Position numbers and translations under genes: made by a program
Source of the DNA: CAYXRK01 sp964467615
GTDB lineage: Bacteria > Hydrogenedentota > Hydrogenedentia > Hydrogenedentales > GCA-2746185
Reading direction: 5' to 3'
NCBI GenBank assembly: GCA_964467615.1
Contig: CAYXRK010000179.1
Location: 1-10,019 of the forward strand
Length of the DNA: 10,019 bases
In this document: one piece after another, positions 1 to 7,900 of the stretch
Numbering within the stretch: position 1 is the stretch's first letter
Layout of the letters: the number at the start of each line of letters is the position of its first letter
The notes under the pieces: model-generated
Seen by the model: only the letters and a program-made list of their open reading frames with translations
Told to the model about the DNA's origin: nothing
Databases searched by the model: none

Positions 1-254
1 ATCACCGAAACTTTGCTGTCGCACTCGTACGCCACCTTCCTTAAATCAGCCTCGTCGCAAAACTTCCACACCCCGAAATCCGCCTGCGCGTATTGCTTCT
101 TGTCGCACTTGTATCCCAACTCGACGTAATCCACCCCCGCCTGCGCCAATGCGTGAAACAACTCCTTCACCATATCGTGCGAAAAACGGTGGTCATTCAT
201 CAACCCACCATCGCGGATCGTGCAGTCAACAATCTTGATCTCAGGGCGGTACAC
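1..254 (-). CDS. HMGL-like aldolase / pyruvate-carboxyltransferase domain protein, partial (N-terminal 84 residues)
   Basis: Seen: reading leftwards from a GTG at 254-252, preceded by GGAG seven bases upstream, an open frame runs off the left edge. It begins MYRPEIKIVDCTIRDGG. The DxTxRDG motif at about residues 10-16 is the first strand of the TIM-barrel shared by HMG-CoA lyase, isopropylmalate synthase and 4-hydroxy-2-oxovalerate aldolase; its Arg and Asp are the catalytic and metal-binding residues. A later VDYVELGYK segment (about residues 47-55) also fits that barrel. Family knowledge: stand-alone versions with TIRDGG, rather than the LRDGxQ of leucine and homocitrate enzymes, often occur in polysaccharide or LPS gene clusters. 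The sugar aminotransferase in this window fits such a setting. The exact substrate cannot be read from this fragment. The frame is too short to appear as a long ORF because most of the gene lies outside the window. It is divergent from the AlbA_2 gene across a 219-base gap. Confidence 0.82.
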   Translation of the reverse strand, partial: MYRPEIKIVDCTIRDGGLMNDHRFSHDMVKELFHALAQAGVDYVELGYKCDKKQYAQADFGVWKFCDEADLRKVAYECDSKVSV

Positions 255-292
255 GTCGGTTCTCCAAAGAAATCGCGCGGAAAAAGAGCGCT

Positions 293-322
293 AGCCTACC
301 GGCAGATTACAGCCACAGTCAA
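293..322 (-). promoter_or_regulatory. Probable sigma-70 promoter of the aldolase gene
   Basis: On the minus strand, TTGACT (322-317) and TAGGCT (298-293) are separated by 18 bases. This puts the start of transcription near 286 and gives a leader of about 30 bases ending in GGAG before the GTG start. The same 11-mer GCGTTTGACTG carrying the -35 box occurs in front of the tRNA-Pro gene with the same 18-base spacing, which supports the call. The -10 box matches the consensus poorly. Confidence 0.5.
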
Positions 323-326
323 ACGC

Positions 327-352
327 TGACTTTCATCGGTGACTTTCATCGG
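327..352. repeat. Two tandem copies of TGACTTTCATCGG
   Basis: A perfect 13-base unit is repeated head to tail at 327-339 and 340-352, just upstream of the -35 box of the leftward promoter. The position would suit an activator site, or it may be a simple duplication. No function is shown. Confidence 0.6.
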
Positions 353-373
353 GATCGGATTCATCCGCCTCAG

Positions 374-401
374 TTGAATCGAACCGTTCGCTGTATAAAC
401 T
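374..401 (+). promoter_or_regulatory. Possible promoter of the AlbA_2-domain gene
   Basis: TTGAAT (374-379) and TAAACT (396-401, within TATAAACT) are separated by 16 bases, about 70 bases before the ATG at 474. Both boxes are imperfect. AAGAGA just upstream of the ATG could serve as a weak ribosome binding site. Confidence 0.3.
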
Positions 402-473
402 CTACTGAACTCGGTATGCTTTGGCCTCCTTATTTCAACGCGTACATGACATTTCAACCGCAAGAGACAGCGC

Positions 474-1700
474 ATGCACGTATACTCCGACCACGAACTT
501 GAGCAGATGCTTGGCGACATCGAATCCAATCTCGTCGAGCGGAAGGAAGCGTGGACCGGTTCCGCCCCCGAAAAAGCGCGCCAAGCAGTTTGTGCCTTTG
601 CAAACGATCTTCCGGATCATCGCGATCTCGGAGTTATAGTCGTTGGCGTACGGGACGACGGGGTCCCATCGGGCCTCGCGGTCACCGACCAACTACTCCA
701 GACGCTTGCTGATATTAGGACTGACGGAAACATCCTTCCACCCCCTTCCATTAGCGTCCAAAAGCGCCGGTTGTTAGGAGCGGACATGGCGGTCGTTACA
801 GTCCAGCCCGCCGACGCGCCACCCGTCCGATATCAAGGACGAACTTGGGTCCGGATCGGGCCACGCAGGGCACAGGCGACGGCCCAAGATGAACGCATTT
901 TGGCAGAGAAACGGCGCTTCAAAGACTTGCCGTTCGATGCTCGCCCCCTTGTGTCGTGTGGTATCGATCAGTTGTCGCGCCTCGCGTTCGAAGAGGAATA
1001 CTTGCGCAACGCGTTTGCACCGGACGTGCTGCAGGCCAATGTGCGGACATATGAGCAACAATTGTCTGCATGCAAGATGGTCGATACCCCCGATAGCGCG
1101 GTTCCGACCGCCCTCGGCGTACTTGTCTTGGGGAAGGTCCCTACAGATTGGATCCCGGGTGCATACGTCCAGTTCTTGCGCATCGCGGGCAGCGGGCTCG
1201 CAGATCCGATCGTCGACGCGGCTGATATTCGCGGGCGGGTCGGTAGAATCGTGACGCTCCTGGACGAGAAACTGTCGTCTCACAACCGCGTCGCCGTTGA
1301 TCTTGTATCGGGCCCTATCGAACGCCGGACATACACGTACCCGGTTGCGGCGTTACAGCAAATTACGCGGAACGCGATCATGCACAGAGCATACGAAGGG
1401 ACGAACGCGCCCGTTCGGGTGTCTTGGTTCGATGATCGGGTCGAAGTCCAGAACTCGGGCGGCGTCTTCGGATCGGTTACGCCGGAGACTTTCGGCCATC
1501 CTGGCGTAACGGACTATCGCAATCCCAATTTGGCGGAAGCCATGAAAGTGCTTGGCTGCGTGCAAAAGTTTGGCGCGGGTATCGCCACCGCCAATCGGGC
1601 CATGTTAGACAACGGGAACCCCGAAATCGTGTTCACGATCGAGCAGACGCACGTGCTGGCCGTACTTAAGTCCCGCGAATCGACGGCCGCGAACGTCTGA
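474..1700 (+). CDS. AlbA_2 (Schlafen-like) DNA-binding domain protein with RecG-like C-terminal ATPase-fold domain
   Basis: The protein has 408 residues. Seen: the N-terminal region (about 10-140) has the AlbA_2 pattern. It contains IESNLVERKEAW at 16-27, a GVIVVGVRDDG strand-turn at 53-63, and YQGRTWVRIGPRRAQAT at 119-135, where the domain usually ends. The C-terminal region resembles the GHKL-like domain often annotated 'RecG C-terminal-like' (HATPase_c_4). It has QQITRNAIMHRAYEG (295-309), VRVSWFDDRVEVQNSGG (314-330) and RNPNLAEAMKVLGCVQKFGAGI (349-370). There is no helicase motor, so it is not RecG itself. Family knowledge: such proteins are widespread predicted transcriptional regulators, and AlbA_2 domains recur in anti-phage and mobile contexts. 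The stop lies 12 bases before the aminotransferase start, so the two may share a transcript. Its biological role cannot be assigned from sequence. Confidence 0.85.
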   Translation: MHVYSDHELEQMLGDIESNLVERKEAWTGSAPEKARQAVCAFANDLPDHRDLGVIVVGVRDDGVPSGLAVTDQLLQTLADIRTDGNILPPPSISVQKRRLLGADMAVVTVQPADAPPVRYQGRTWVRIGPRRAQATAQDERILAEKRRFKDLPFDARPLVSCGIDQLSRLAFEEEYLRNAFAPDVLQANVRTYEQQLSACKMVDTPDSAVPTALGVLVLGKVPTDWIPGAYVQFLRIAGSGLADPIVDAADIRGRVGRIVTLLDEKLSSHNRVAVDLVSGPIERRTYTYPVAALQQITRNAIMHRAYEGTNAPVRVSWFDDRVEVQNSGGVFGSVTPETFGHPGVTDYRNPNLAEAMKVLGCVQKFGAGIATANRAMLDNGNPEIVFTIEQTHVLAVLKSRESTAANV

Positions 1701-1712
1701 CACCGCCCCTCC

Positions 1713-2858
1713 ATGACCGACCTCGCCCCCATTCCCATGCTCGACCTCCGCGCCCAATGGCATGCCGTGGGCGAAGCAGTCGAGCGCTCAGTCCTAGACG
1801 TGCTCCGATCCGGGCGCTATATCCTCGGGCCGAAGAACGAGGAACTCGAGCGGCGGATGGCCGGCCTCTGCGGTGTCGAGCACGCGGTCGCGATTTCCTC
1901 GGGCACGGACGCGCTGCTCGCCGCCTTCATGGCGCTCGGCATAGTCGCGGGCGACGTCGTAGTCACCACGCCGTACTCCTTCTTCGCTACTGCCGGGACC
2001 ATCGTCCGGCTCGGCGCGACACCCGCATTCGTCGATATCAATCCCGACACATTCAACATGGATCCGAACGCACTCGCGCGCTGGTTCGAGCAGTCCCCCC
2101 TTGCCGCGCGCGCCCGCGCCATTGTGCCCGTGCACCTCTTTGGCGAATGCGCGGACATGGCCCCCATTTTCGACCTCGCCGTCGCCAAGGGTGTTCCGGT
2201 AATTGAAGACGCGGCCCAAGCTATCGGCGCCACGTATCTCCTAAACGGCACCGCGCGACCAGCCGGCGGCATGGGACTGTGCGGCTGCTTCTCGTTCTAT
2301 CCCACCAAGAACCTCGGCGCGGCGGGCGAAGGCGGAATGATCGTCACCGGCGACTCCGATTTCGCTGAACGCGCCCGCTGCATGCGCAATCACGGCGCGC
2401 TCGAACGCTACTACCACGACGTCATCGGCGGAAATTTCCGGCTCGACGAAATCCAATGCGCCGTGCTCCTCGCCAAGTTCGACTACCTCGCCGAATGGAA
2501 CGAACGCCGCCGCGCGAACGCCGCCTACTACGACGAGCACTTGCGCGTACCCGAGATCAAGACACCGCGTCCGGCCTATGACCGCGCCCACCACGTCTAC
2601 CACCAATACGTCATCCAAGTACTCGAACGCCGTGACGATCTACGAGCCCACCTCGCCGCCCGTGGCATCGCCTCCGACATCTACTACCCCGTCCCCTTCC
2701 ACCTGCAAAAATGCTTCGCCTACCTAGGACATCGAGAAGGCGACTTCCCCCACAGCGAACACGCCGCCCGCCACTCCCTGGCGCTGCCGATCTACCCCGA
2801 ACTTACCCGCCCGCAACAAGACCGCATCATCGAAGCCGTCATCTCTTTCTACCGCTGA
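1713..2858 (+). CDS. DegT/DnrJ/EryC1/StrS-family PLP-dependent sugar aminotransferase
   Basis: The protein has 381 residues, full length for the family. Seen: PMLDLRAQW near the start is the usual opening of these enzymes. SSGTDALLAA (62-71) forms the PLP-phosphate loop. EDAAQAIGA (165-173) supplies the Asp (D166) that contacts the PLP pyridine nitrogen. SFYPTKNLGAAGEGG (194-208) carries the Schiff-base lysine, K199. GGNFRLDEIQCAVL (239-252) is the conserved partner-subunit motif. Role: it transfers an amino group, normally from glutamate, to a keto-sugar nucleotide in the cytoplasm, for O-antigen, capsule or glycan-modifying sugars. The specific sugar is unknown; WbpE/WlbC-type 3-amino sugars are possible. 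The ATG at 1713 follows the AlbA_2 stop by 12 bases and has no clear Shine-Dalgarno, suggesting translational coupling or a leaderless arrangement. Codon use is strongly GC-ending, typical of a resident chromosomal gene here. Confidence 0.95.
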   Translation: MTDLAPIPMLDLRAQWHAVGEAVERSVLDVLRSGRYILGPKNEELERRMAGLCGVEHAVAISSGTDALLAAFMALGIVAGDVVVTTPYSFFATAGTIVRLGATPAFVDINPDTFNMDPNALARWFEQSPLAARARAIVPVHLFGECADMAPIFDLAVAKGVPVIEDAAQAIGATYLLNGTARPAGGMGLCGCFSFYPTKNLGAAGEGGMIVTGDSDFAERARCMRNHGALERYYHDVIGGNFRLDEIQCAVLLAKFDYLAEWNERRRANAAYYDEHLRVPEIKTPRPAYDRAHHVYHQYVIQVLERRDDLRAHLAARGIASDIYYPVPFHLQKCFAYLGHREGDFPHSEHAARHSLALPIYPELTRPQQDRIIEAVISFYR

Positions 2859-2878
2859 CCGTCCGCCGAATCCACCAC

Positions 2879-2906
2879 GCGTTTGACTGCTCCCGCCGTC
2901 AAACGC
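2879..2906. repeat. Inverted repeat GCGTTTGAC/GTCAAACGC between aminotransferase and tRNA-Pro
   Basis: A perfect 9-base inverted repeat (2879-2887 and 2898-2906) with a 10-base loop. There is no T-run after it, so it is a poor intrinsic terminator. It contains the -35 box of the presumed tRNA promoter and could be an operator or the end of the upstream transcript. Confidence 0.6.
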
Positions 2907-2912
2907 TACTCT
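2883..2912 (+). promoter_or_regulatory. Probable tRNA-Pro promoter
   Basis: TTGACT (2883-2888), an 18-base spacer and TACTCT (2907-2912) lie about 12 bases before the mature tRNA start. A GC-rich stretch (GCGCC) follows the -10, as often seen at tRNA promoters under stringent control. The layout matches the aldolase promoter (GCGTTTGACTG, 18-base spacer, TAxxCT). Confidence 0.5.
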
Positions 2913-2924
2913 ATTGCGCCTCGT

Positions 2925-3003
2925 CGGGGTGTAGCGCAGCCCGGTTTAGCGCGCTTCGTTCGGGACGAAGAGGCCGGAGGTTCGAATCCTCTCACCCCGA
3001 CCA
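2925..3003 (+). tRNA. tRNA-Pro (anticodon CGG)
   Basis: A complete cloverleaf can be folded by hand. The acceptor stem is CGGGGTG (2925-2931) with CACCCCG (2993-2999). The D stem is GCGC/GCGC. The anticodon stem is CTTCG/CGAAG with loop TTCGGGA, giving anticodon CGG for codon CCG. The T stem is GGAGG/CCTCT around TTCGAAT, with one G-U pair. The discriminator base is A3000 and CCA is encoded at 3001-3003. The gene is intact. Its 3' end lies just upstream of an integrase gene, so it is the likely attachment site (attL) of the element that brought the integrase. I found no second copy of its 3' end in the window. Confidence 0.96.
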
Positions 3004-3117
3004 TTTACAAGTATTGTTGAATCGGTTACTTAAGCCGATACCCGCCATGTGGCGGCGCAGTCTGAAACCGTAGGCGATTCGGGTAGCACTACCCGAAGAA
3101 CTGAAGGAGACTGCGTT

Positions 3118-4398
3118 ATGCCCGCTCAATCACCCTCTCTACCGCACAAGATCGTACCGCCATTTCGAGTGCATATCGGCACTGGACAAGGCTACGTCAA
3201 TCTGGACGGCCAACGGCACTACCTTGGCCGCGCTGACAAGCCGGAAGCCTTGGCGAAATACAAGAGGCTCGTATCCGAATGGGCGGCAAACGGATACCGG
3301 CTCCCCGTTCCGAAGGCTGATTCAACCATCGTCGAACTCGCGGCGGCCTACAAGTCGCATCTCACGCAGACCTACCGTGACCCCGAAGGAAATCCAACGC
3401 CCCGGTGCATGAAACTTCGCACATTGGCCGAGACACTGGCCCGCGTATATGGCGAGACAAACGCGAAGGACTTCGGCCCGCGTCAATTGAAGGCCGTCCG
3501 GCAACACTGGATCGACGCGGGACTTGTACGCACCACGATTAACGAGAACGTGCGCGGCATCATCGCGATCTTCCGTTTCGGAGTGGAAAACGAAATGGTT
3601 GACGTGACCATTTACCAGACGTTGAAGGCCATCGAACCGCTACGTAGAGGCCGTGGCATCGCCAAGGAATCGCGCAAGGTACTGCCCGTGAGCATGGCGG
3701 TAGTCGAGCAGACCATACCGCACCTGCAACCCACGATTCGCGCAGTGGTCAAACTGCAACTCTACACCGGCGCGAGGCCGTCTGAAATCCTTGGACTGCG
3801 CGGCACGGACATTGACATGACCGGCGACGTTTGGACGGCGGTATTGACCGAACACAAAAACGCGCATGGCGATCAACCGCGTACTCTTTTCTTCGGCCCG
3901 CGTGCTCAATCCGTGCTGCTTGACCGCTTGGGCAAGAAACCGATTCACGAATTCCTGTTTTCCCCGGCGGACACCGTGATTCAGATGCACGCCATGAAAG
4001 CGGCCAATCGCGTGACACCGTTAAGTTGCGGCAATCGCCCCGGCACGAACGTCAAGGCGCATCCGAAATGCACGCCCGGCGAACACTATGACACGGGCAC
4101 GTATCGACGCTGCATTCAACGCGCATGCCTTGCGCATCGAATCGAAGACTGGCGCCCGCATCATCCGGTAACGCCCTGCCTCGCCCTGGTCCATCACCTC
4201 ACCCGCGATGATCGCGTGCAGCCGGAAAATATCCTCATGCGTCAGACGTTTCCTCTTCGCCCGCTTCTCCACGTGCCGAAGCGCCGCGAAACAATTCAGC
4301 ACCTCCCGCCGCGCTCGCACGGGCGCGGTCACGGCTGTCCCTTCCTCCAGCGCCCGGACTTCTTCCAGCGTGAGAGGATTGCCTTCGATGGCCGTTGA
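3118..4398 (+). pseudogene. Tyrosine-type site-specific recombinase (phage-type integrase), 3'-truncated
   Basis: The ATG at 3118 is chosen because AAGGAGA (3104-3110) sits seven bases before it; the frame also opens further upstream without a good site. Seen: residues about 70-170 form the SAM-like core-binding region. The catalytic domain starts around 190, with TGARPSEILGL (218-227; R220 is the first catalytic Arg) and TEHKNAH (244-250; K247 is the beta-hairpin Lys). Normal integrase sequence ends at WRPH (345-348, near 4161). There the family expects an xLRH motif carrying the catalytic His-x-x-Arg, then the Tyr nucleophile; both are absent. From about 4164 to the stop at 4398 the frame is only the antisense of a Fic gene. 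The protein therefore cannot cleave DNA. Family knowledge: similar integrases are common in planctomycete-like genomes. It presumably once recombined at the adjacent tRNA-Pro. Confidence 0.85.
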
Positions 4399-4551
4399 AC
4401 TGTGGGTGTTGCGCGCCCGCGTGTCCTTTTGCAACGTGGGAATCCACGGCACTTGCACCGCCGCGCCCTGAATGCGCTCCCGCAGCGCCGCGATGCTCTC
4501 TACACGCGCCAGCAGATCCGCAGTGATGATGAATTGCGGTCGATAACTCAT
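4021..4551 (-). pseudogene. Fic-family protein (AMPylator-type), N-terminal part only
   Basis: The start is taken at ATG 4551 (MSYRPQF), the usual Fic_N opening; a TTG at 4587 would add 12 residues of no known kind. Seen: SSTAIEGNP (51-59) matches the inhibitory helix motif [S/T]xxxE[G/N] (S52, E56, G57), placed N-terminally as in class II Fic proteins. It is followed by LTLEEVRALEEG and the LTHEDIFRLHAIIAGEV...GEAGRYR helix-loop leading into the Fic core (103-129). Homology stops at GRYR near 4165. The remaining frame down to 4021 is antisense of the integrase, so the HPFxxGNGR catalytic loop is missing and no nucleotide transfer is possible. Family knowledge: intact members transfer AMP or other groups to target hydroxyls, often as toxins, and are common in mobile islands. 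There is no convincing ribosome binding site. Confidence 0.82.
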
Positions 4552-4582
4552 GCCGCACAGTCTGCCTATGGGTCGGTCCTGA

Positions 4583-4610
4583 GTCAAGCGTCAGTCAAGT
4601 ATCGGTCAAG
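4583..4610. promoter_or_regulatory. Three GTCAAG direct repeats at 11-base intervals upstream of the Fic remnant
   Basis: GTCAAG occurs at 4583-4588, 4594-4599 and 4605-4610. On the minus strand this reads CTTGAC three times, one helical turn apart, 32 to 59 bases before the Fic ATG. The spacing suits a multimeric repressor or autoregulatory site. TTGAC also resembles a -35 box. Function is inferred from spacing only. Confidence 0.4.
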
Positions 4611-4878
4611 CTGCCACGTCCGCATCCCCAGCGCGGGCGCATGGCTCAACGGGCCACCACGAACGGGTGCAGGCTCACCACGAACTGACGGCCAGGCCCA
4701 GGGCGAGCGCGTTGTTTAGTCGAGAACGAGCACTTTGGGGCCGCGAGCGGGGAGCTGACACCGCCGCGCGCAAGGGAACCGTCCCCGTATATGTAACACT
4801 CGGCGTTGACCTACTTTTGAAGAAAAGGGCCGGTTTTAAGGGCTGGATCGACCGTTTACGTGGATGGTGCAACGCTTA
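4611..4878. other. Gene-free gap with repeat remnants
   Basis: No convincing gene is seen. CACCACGAAC is repeated at 4655-4664 and 4676-4685. On the minus strand 4684-4670 reads TTCGTGGTGAGCCTG, which resembles a dispersed REP-like element and a second copy near 9119-9133. GGGAACCGTCCCC at about 4778-4790 resembles the inverted-repeat motif often left by IS200/IS605-type or REP-associated elements. These look like debris of past insertions. Confidence 0.35.
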
Positions 4879-4905
4879 GCTTTGCCGACAATTGCATTGC
4901 AAAGC
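4879..4905. terminator. Weak stem-loop downstream of the SIR2 gene
   Basis: GCTTTGC (4879-4885) and GCAAAGC (4899-4905) can pair around a 13-base loop, 22 bases beyond the stop of the leftward SIR2 gene. No T-run follows on either strand, so it is at best a non-canonical terminator or an mRNA 3'-end stabiliser. Confidence 0.25.
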
Positions 4906-4927
4906 GCAACTTCGCAACGAGGTAATT

Positions 4928-7900
4928 CTAGTCATTCGGCCGTCGTCGATGTATCTCTTCGCTAAGTTCCAATGCCTTTGGGTAACCCAGGCGGCCAAGC
5001 GCTTCAGCGATCAATAGCAAATCGCACTTCAGTGCGGGTGTATCGATTAGCGACTCCACCATCTTCGCCGCCTCCTGGTGCATGTAAAAATCTTCCGGAC
5101 GATTATTTAGGACATGCGCCAAGAATCTCGCTACGGATTTCGGATGCGACGCGGCTAAGCCAGTAGCAGATATACGATGAATTACATAGTCTCGTTTCAA
5201 CGACGGTGCCTTGTGTGCGCAGATGATCTCGGCAAACTCATCGAACACGACCGCCATCGGAACGATCCATTCGACTATTGAAGATTCCTCATTCGCATCA
5301 AACGGAACGGGTGAGCCACTGTATCGGGCCAAAATGTATGGCTTGATCCAAGCTTTCCACAAATCAACTTTGGCTTGCGAATCCATAGACTCAAGCATGT
5401 GTTCGGTGTGTTGGAACCAGCCACACCTAAACTCTGGTGAGGAATGCTTACTAAGTTTGATTATCCATCCATCGTCTATCGGATTGATTCCACTGTATAA
5501 GGCGATACTCGCTGCCTTCGATGAGAGACCCTCCGTCTGATTATCTCCATCTTTTAATCGGCTTACCCGCTCAATAAAATGGGGCAAGAGATGGGGGAGT
5601 AGCGCATCATTCCACTTCCCCCATGCCGAATATCCATCCCATGCCCTCAAGGCCTGATCCGCATCCTTTGTGAAGCTCAAGAGCGGGACGACATGGACAA
5701 GTGCCCAAGAGGTGTCCAGGTGGAACAGAAAATGGAGCTGCGCCGCCAAAACGACCGTCGCGCAACGAGCCGAGAAAGTCTGATTGTTTATGGCTGACTC
5801 GAATACCTTGCGATGGGCTACCGAAAGAACCTGGTAAGGCTCGGCCGTGATTCCAAGTCGTTTCGATAGCGCAAGCAGCAAAAATTCCGTCAGAATTCCT
5901 CCTGGATCGTTTATTGCCGCATTCAGCCAATCGCGCGGCACACTTTTTTCGCGGTTATTCTCCATGCAGAATTTCATCAAGCGAAAAGCGCAGTCTTCAG
6001 CCGTCGAAAGATTCCTCGCTATCCAATCTGCATCTCGCTCACGCGCAGCGTCGTGTAGCCAATTCGCGATCTCCTTTGAATGCACGTACAACGCTTCTGT
6101 ATCTCGAATTAGTACCAGCAGTTCGTTCCAGCGATCGCGCGACGCCGATGACCTTTTCCATCCGTTCAGAATCGACCCCCAAAGATCAGTCTCCCAATGA
6201 CCGCCAGCGACAAGATTTTGAACAAGTTCCCAACCCCAATCCCCGTTTTCCGCGATCGCGGTAATGACGCTATTAAGTAAACCCCATCTTGACGGGCCCT
6301 CGAATTTGTCTCCTTGGTACTCAAGCAGGAAATTCAGTTGCTCGCGCGGCGATTTCGCAAGTAATTCTCGTGAAGGTTGGGGACTTTTATAGAGATCTCG
6401 CGTACCGCTTTCCGACCAGTGAGAAAGATCAGGGTATTTCCGAGGCTCCCAAACAGGATGCTTTTCTCGCAGTGCATCCAATCGGACTCGAGCCGGACCA
6501 AACTCGGGGTCGGATACCACCAGCCAATAGAGTAAGTTGAATGTCCAATACTGGTTTCCATCTGTGTCATCTTCGCGGTGGGGAAGTCCCTCTGTAGCGC
6601 ACTCGACAAGTTTTTCCTTCATTGAGGTCGAAGCCCCAGGGAAGCATTCTTTTATCAGCATGAAGACCTCGTGCTGAAGAGCGATGTCGTAGAGCAAGTT
6701 CATCGACAGGATCGTCTGTAATTTCTGGTCGTTGTTCTTTCCTCGATTACCTATAAGTGCGTGAACACCGATCCGTCGGAGGATTGGCGCGTCGAAGCCT
6801 AGAAGGAATTCGATGATCCATGCCCCCTCTTCGCCGCGATTGATACTGATCCAATTGATCGTATCGCGCAACGCTTCAATTAGAATGTCTTGGTCGTAGG
6901 ACAGAGAGTCTTGTTCGTGCGGCTCTATAGCGGATCGATGGAAGCTCCAAGGGTCGTAGTTCGAATCAGCCTTTCCAAAGCTCGCAAATAATCTGTGAGC
7001 GATCGCGATCTGATTCGAAAAAAGAACGCAAAAATCTCTCCAAAGCCGAGGTATAAGGATTGGCGATGCTGCCTCCCAGAATTCCCCCATCCAATGATCG
7101 TCTGCTGGAATAAGAACTTCCACTCGCGGCTCGGTGTCGGATTCCTCCCCCAACAGTTCTAAAGTTGGTTTGAGGTGTGCCACCGGATTGGTCAAAGCTG
7201 ACAAGATGACTGCGATGCAATCGTCTGTCATAACTTCCCATTTCTCGCGCAATAGCAACTCGAAATCCCGCGGAACTGGATCCTTGTTGCGCGCAAGAAT
7301 TGGAATCCACTTTGCGAGTACCGTTTGATCCACTTCCTGTTGCCTGAGGGCGTGGATAACGCATGTCCAGAGCAAACGTGACATGTGCGAACCGTTCGCT
7401 AGAAGAACCTGTAAAGCTACATTCGGGTGTGAAATGCAAAATCCAGCAAACCAACCAGACATGAATTCGTGCTGCGTGCCCCAGTTCCACTGCCCGTCGA
7501 ATATCTCCTTAAAGGGAGATTGCCGTGCCGCCCACACGAGCCATTTGACGTCAGTAGCATAGCGACAGAACGCGCGCGTAGTTTCTACGGCACAAAGACA
7601 GTTCGAAAGATAGTCGTTCGTTTCGGGATCGGTCTCAGTGTCGGACGTGGGTGGTTCTGAAAGAATTCTGCGAAGGCGATCCGCGTGATCTAAAAAACCT
7701 CGATTGGTTTGCTCTGCCCAAGCGCTGATCGCGCGATAGAGGAAGGAATGGTCCTTTGAGTCGTCCTGTGGATACTTGATCGCCTCAATTCCTAATCCCG
7801 TCCACAAACCATCTTCGCTCGAATTAGTTAGAGCGAAGCGGATCGAATCTCCCGCCATCGCCCGGCCGAAATAGTGCATGACGGGATCGCTGTGGCTATA

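Noticed and set aside
1757..2272. Arg-rich and Ser/Ala-rich frames on both strands within the aminotransferase gene
   Set aside because: They are GC-rich shadow frames of a clearly conserved gene.
4667..4879. Plus-strand frame of 70 codons containing KGTVPVYVTLGV
   Set aside because: The GTVP phrase comes from the GGGAACCGTCCCC motif. There is no ribosome site and no known family; it is probably insertion debris.
6000..7000. Possible Avs/STAND ATPase module in the SIR2 protein
   Set aside because: GNRGKNN is the only P-loop-like stretch and lacks the GxxxxGK[ST] spacing, so no NTPase claim is made.
6966..7490. 174-codon minus-strand frame inside the SIR2 gene
   Set aside because: It is a shadow of the intact 1185-residue frame on the same strand.
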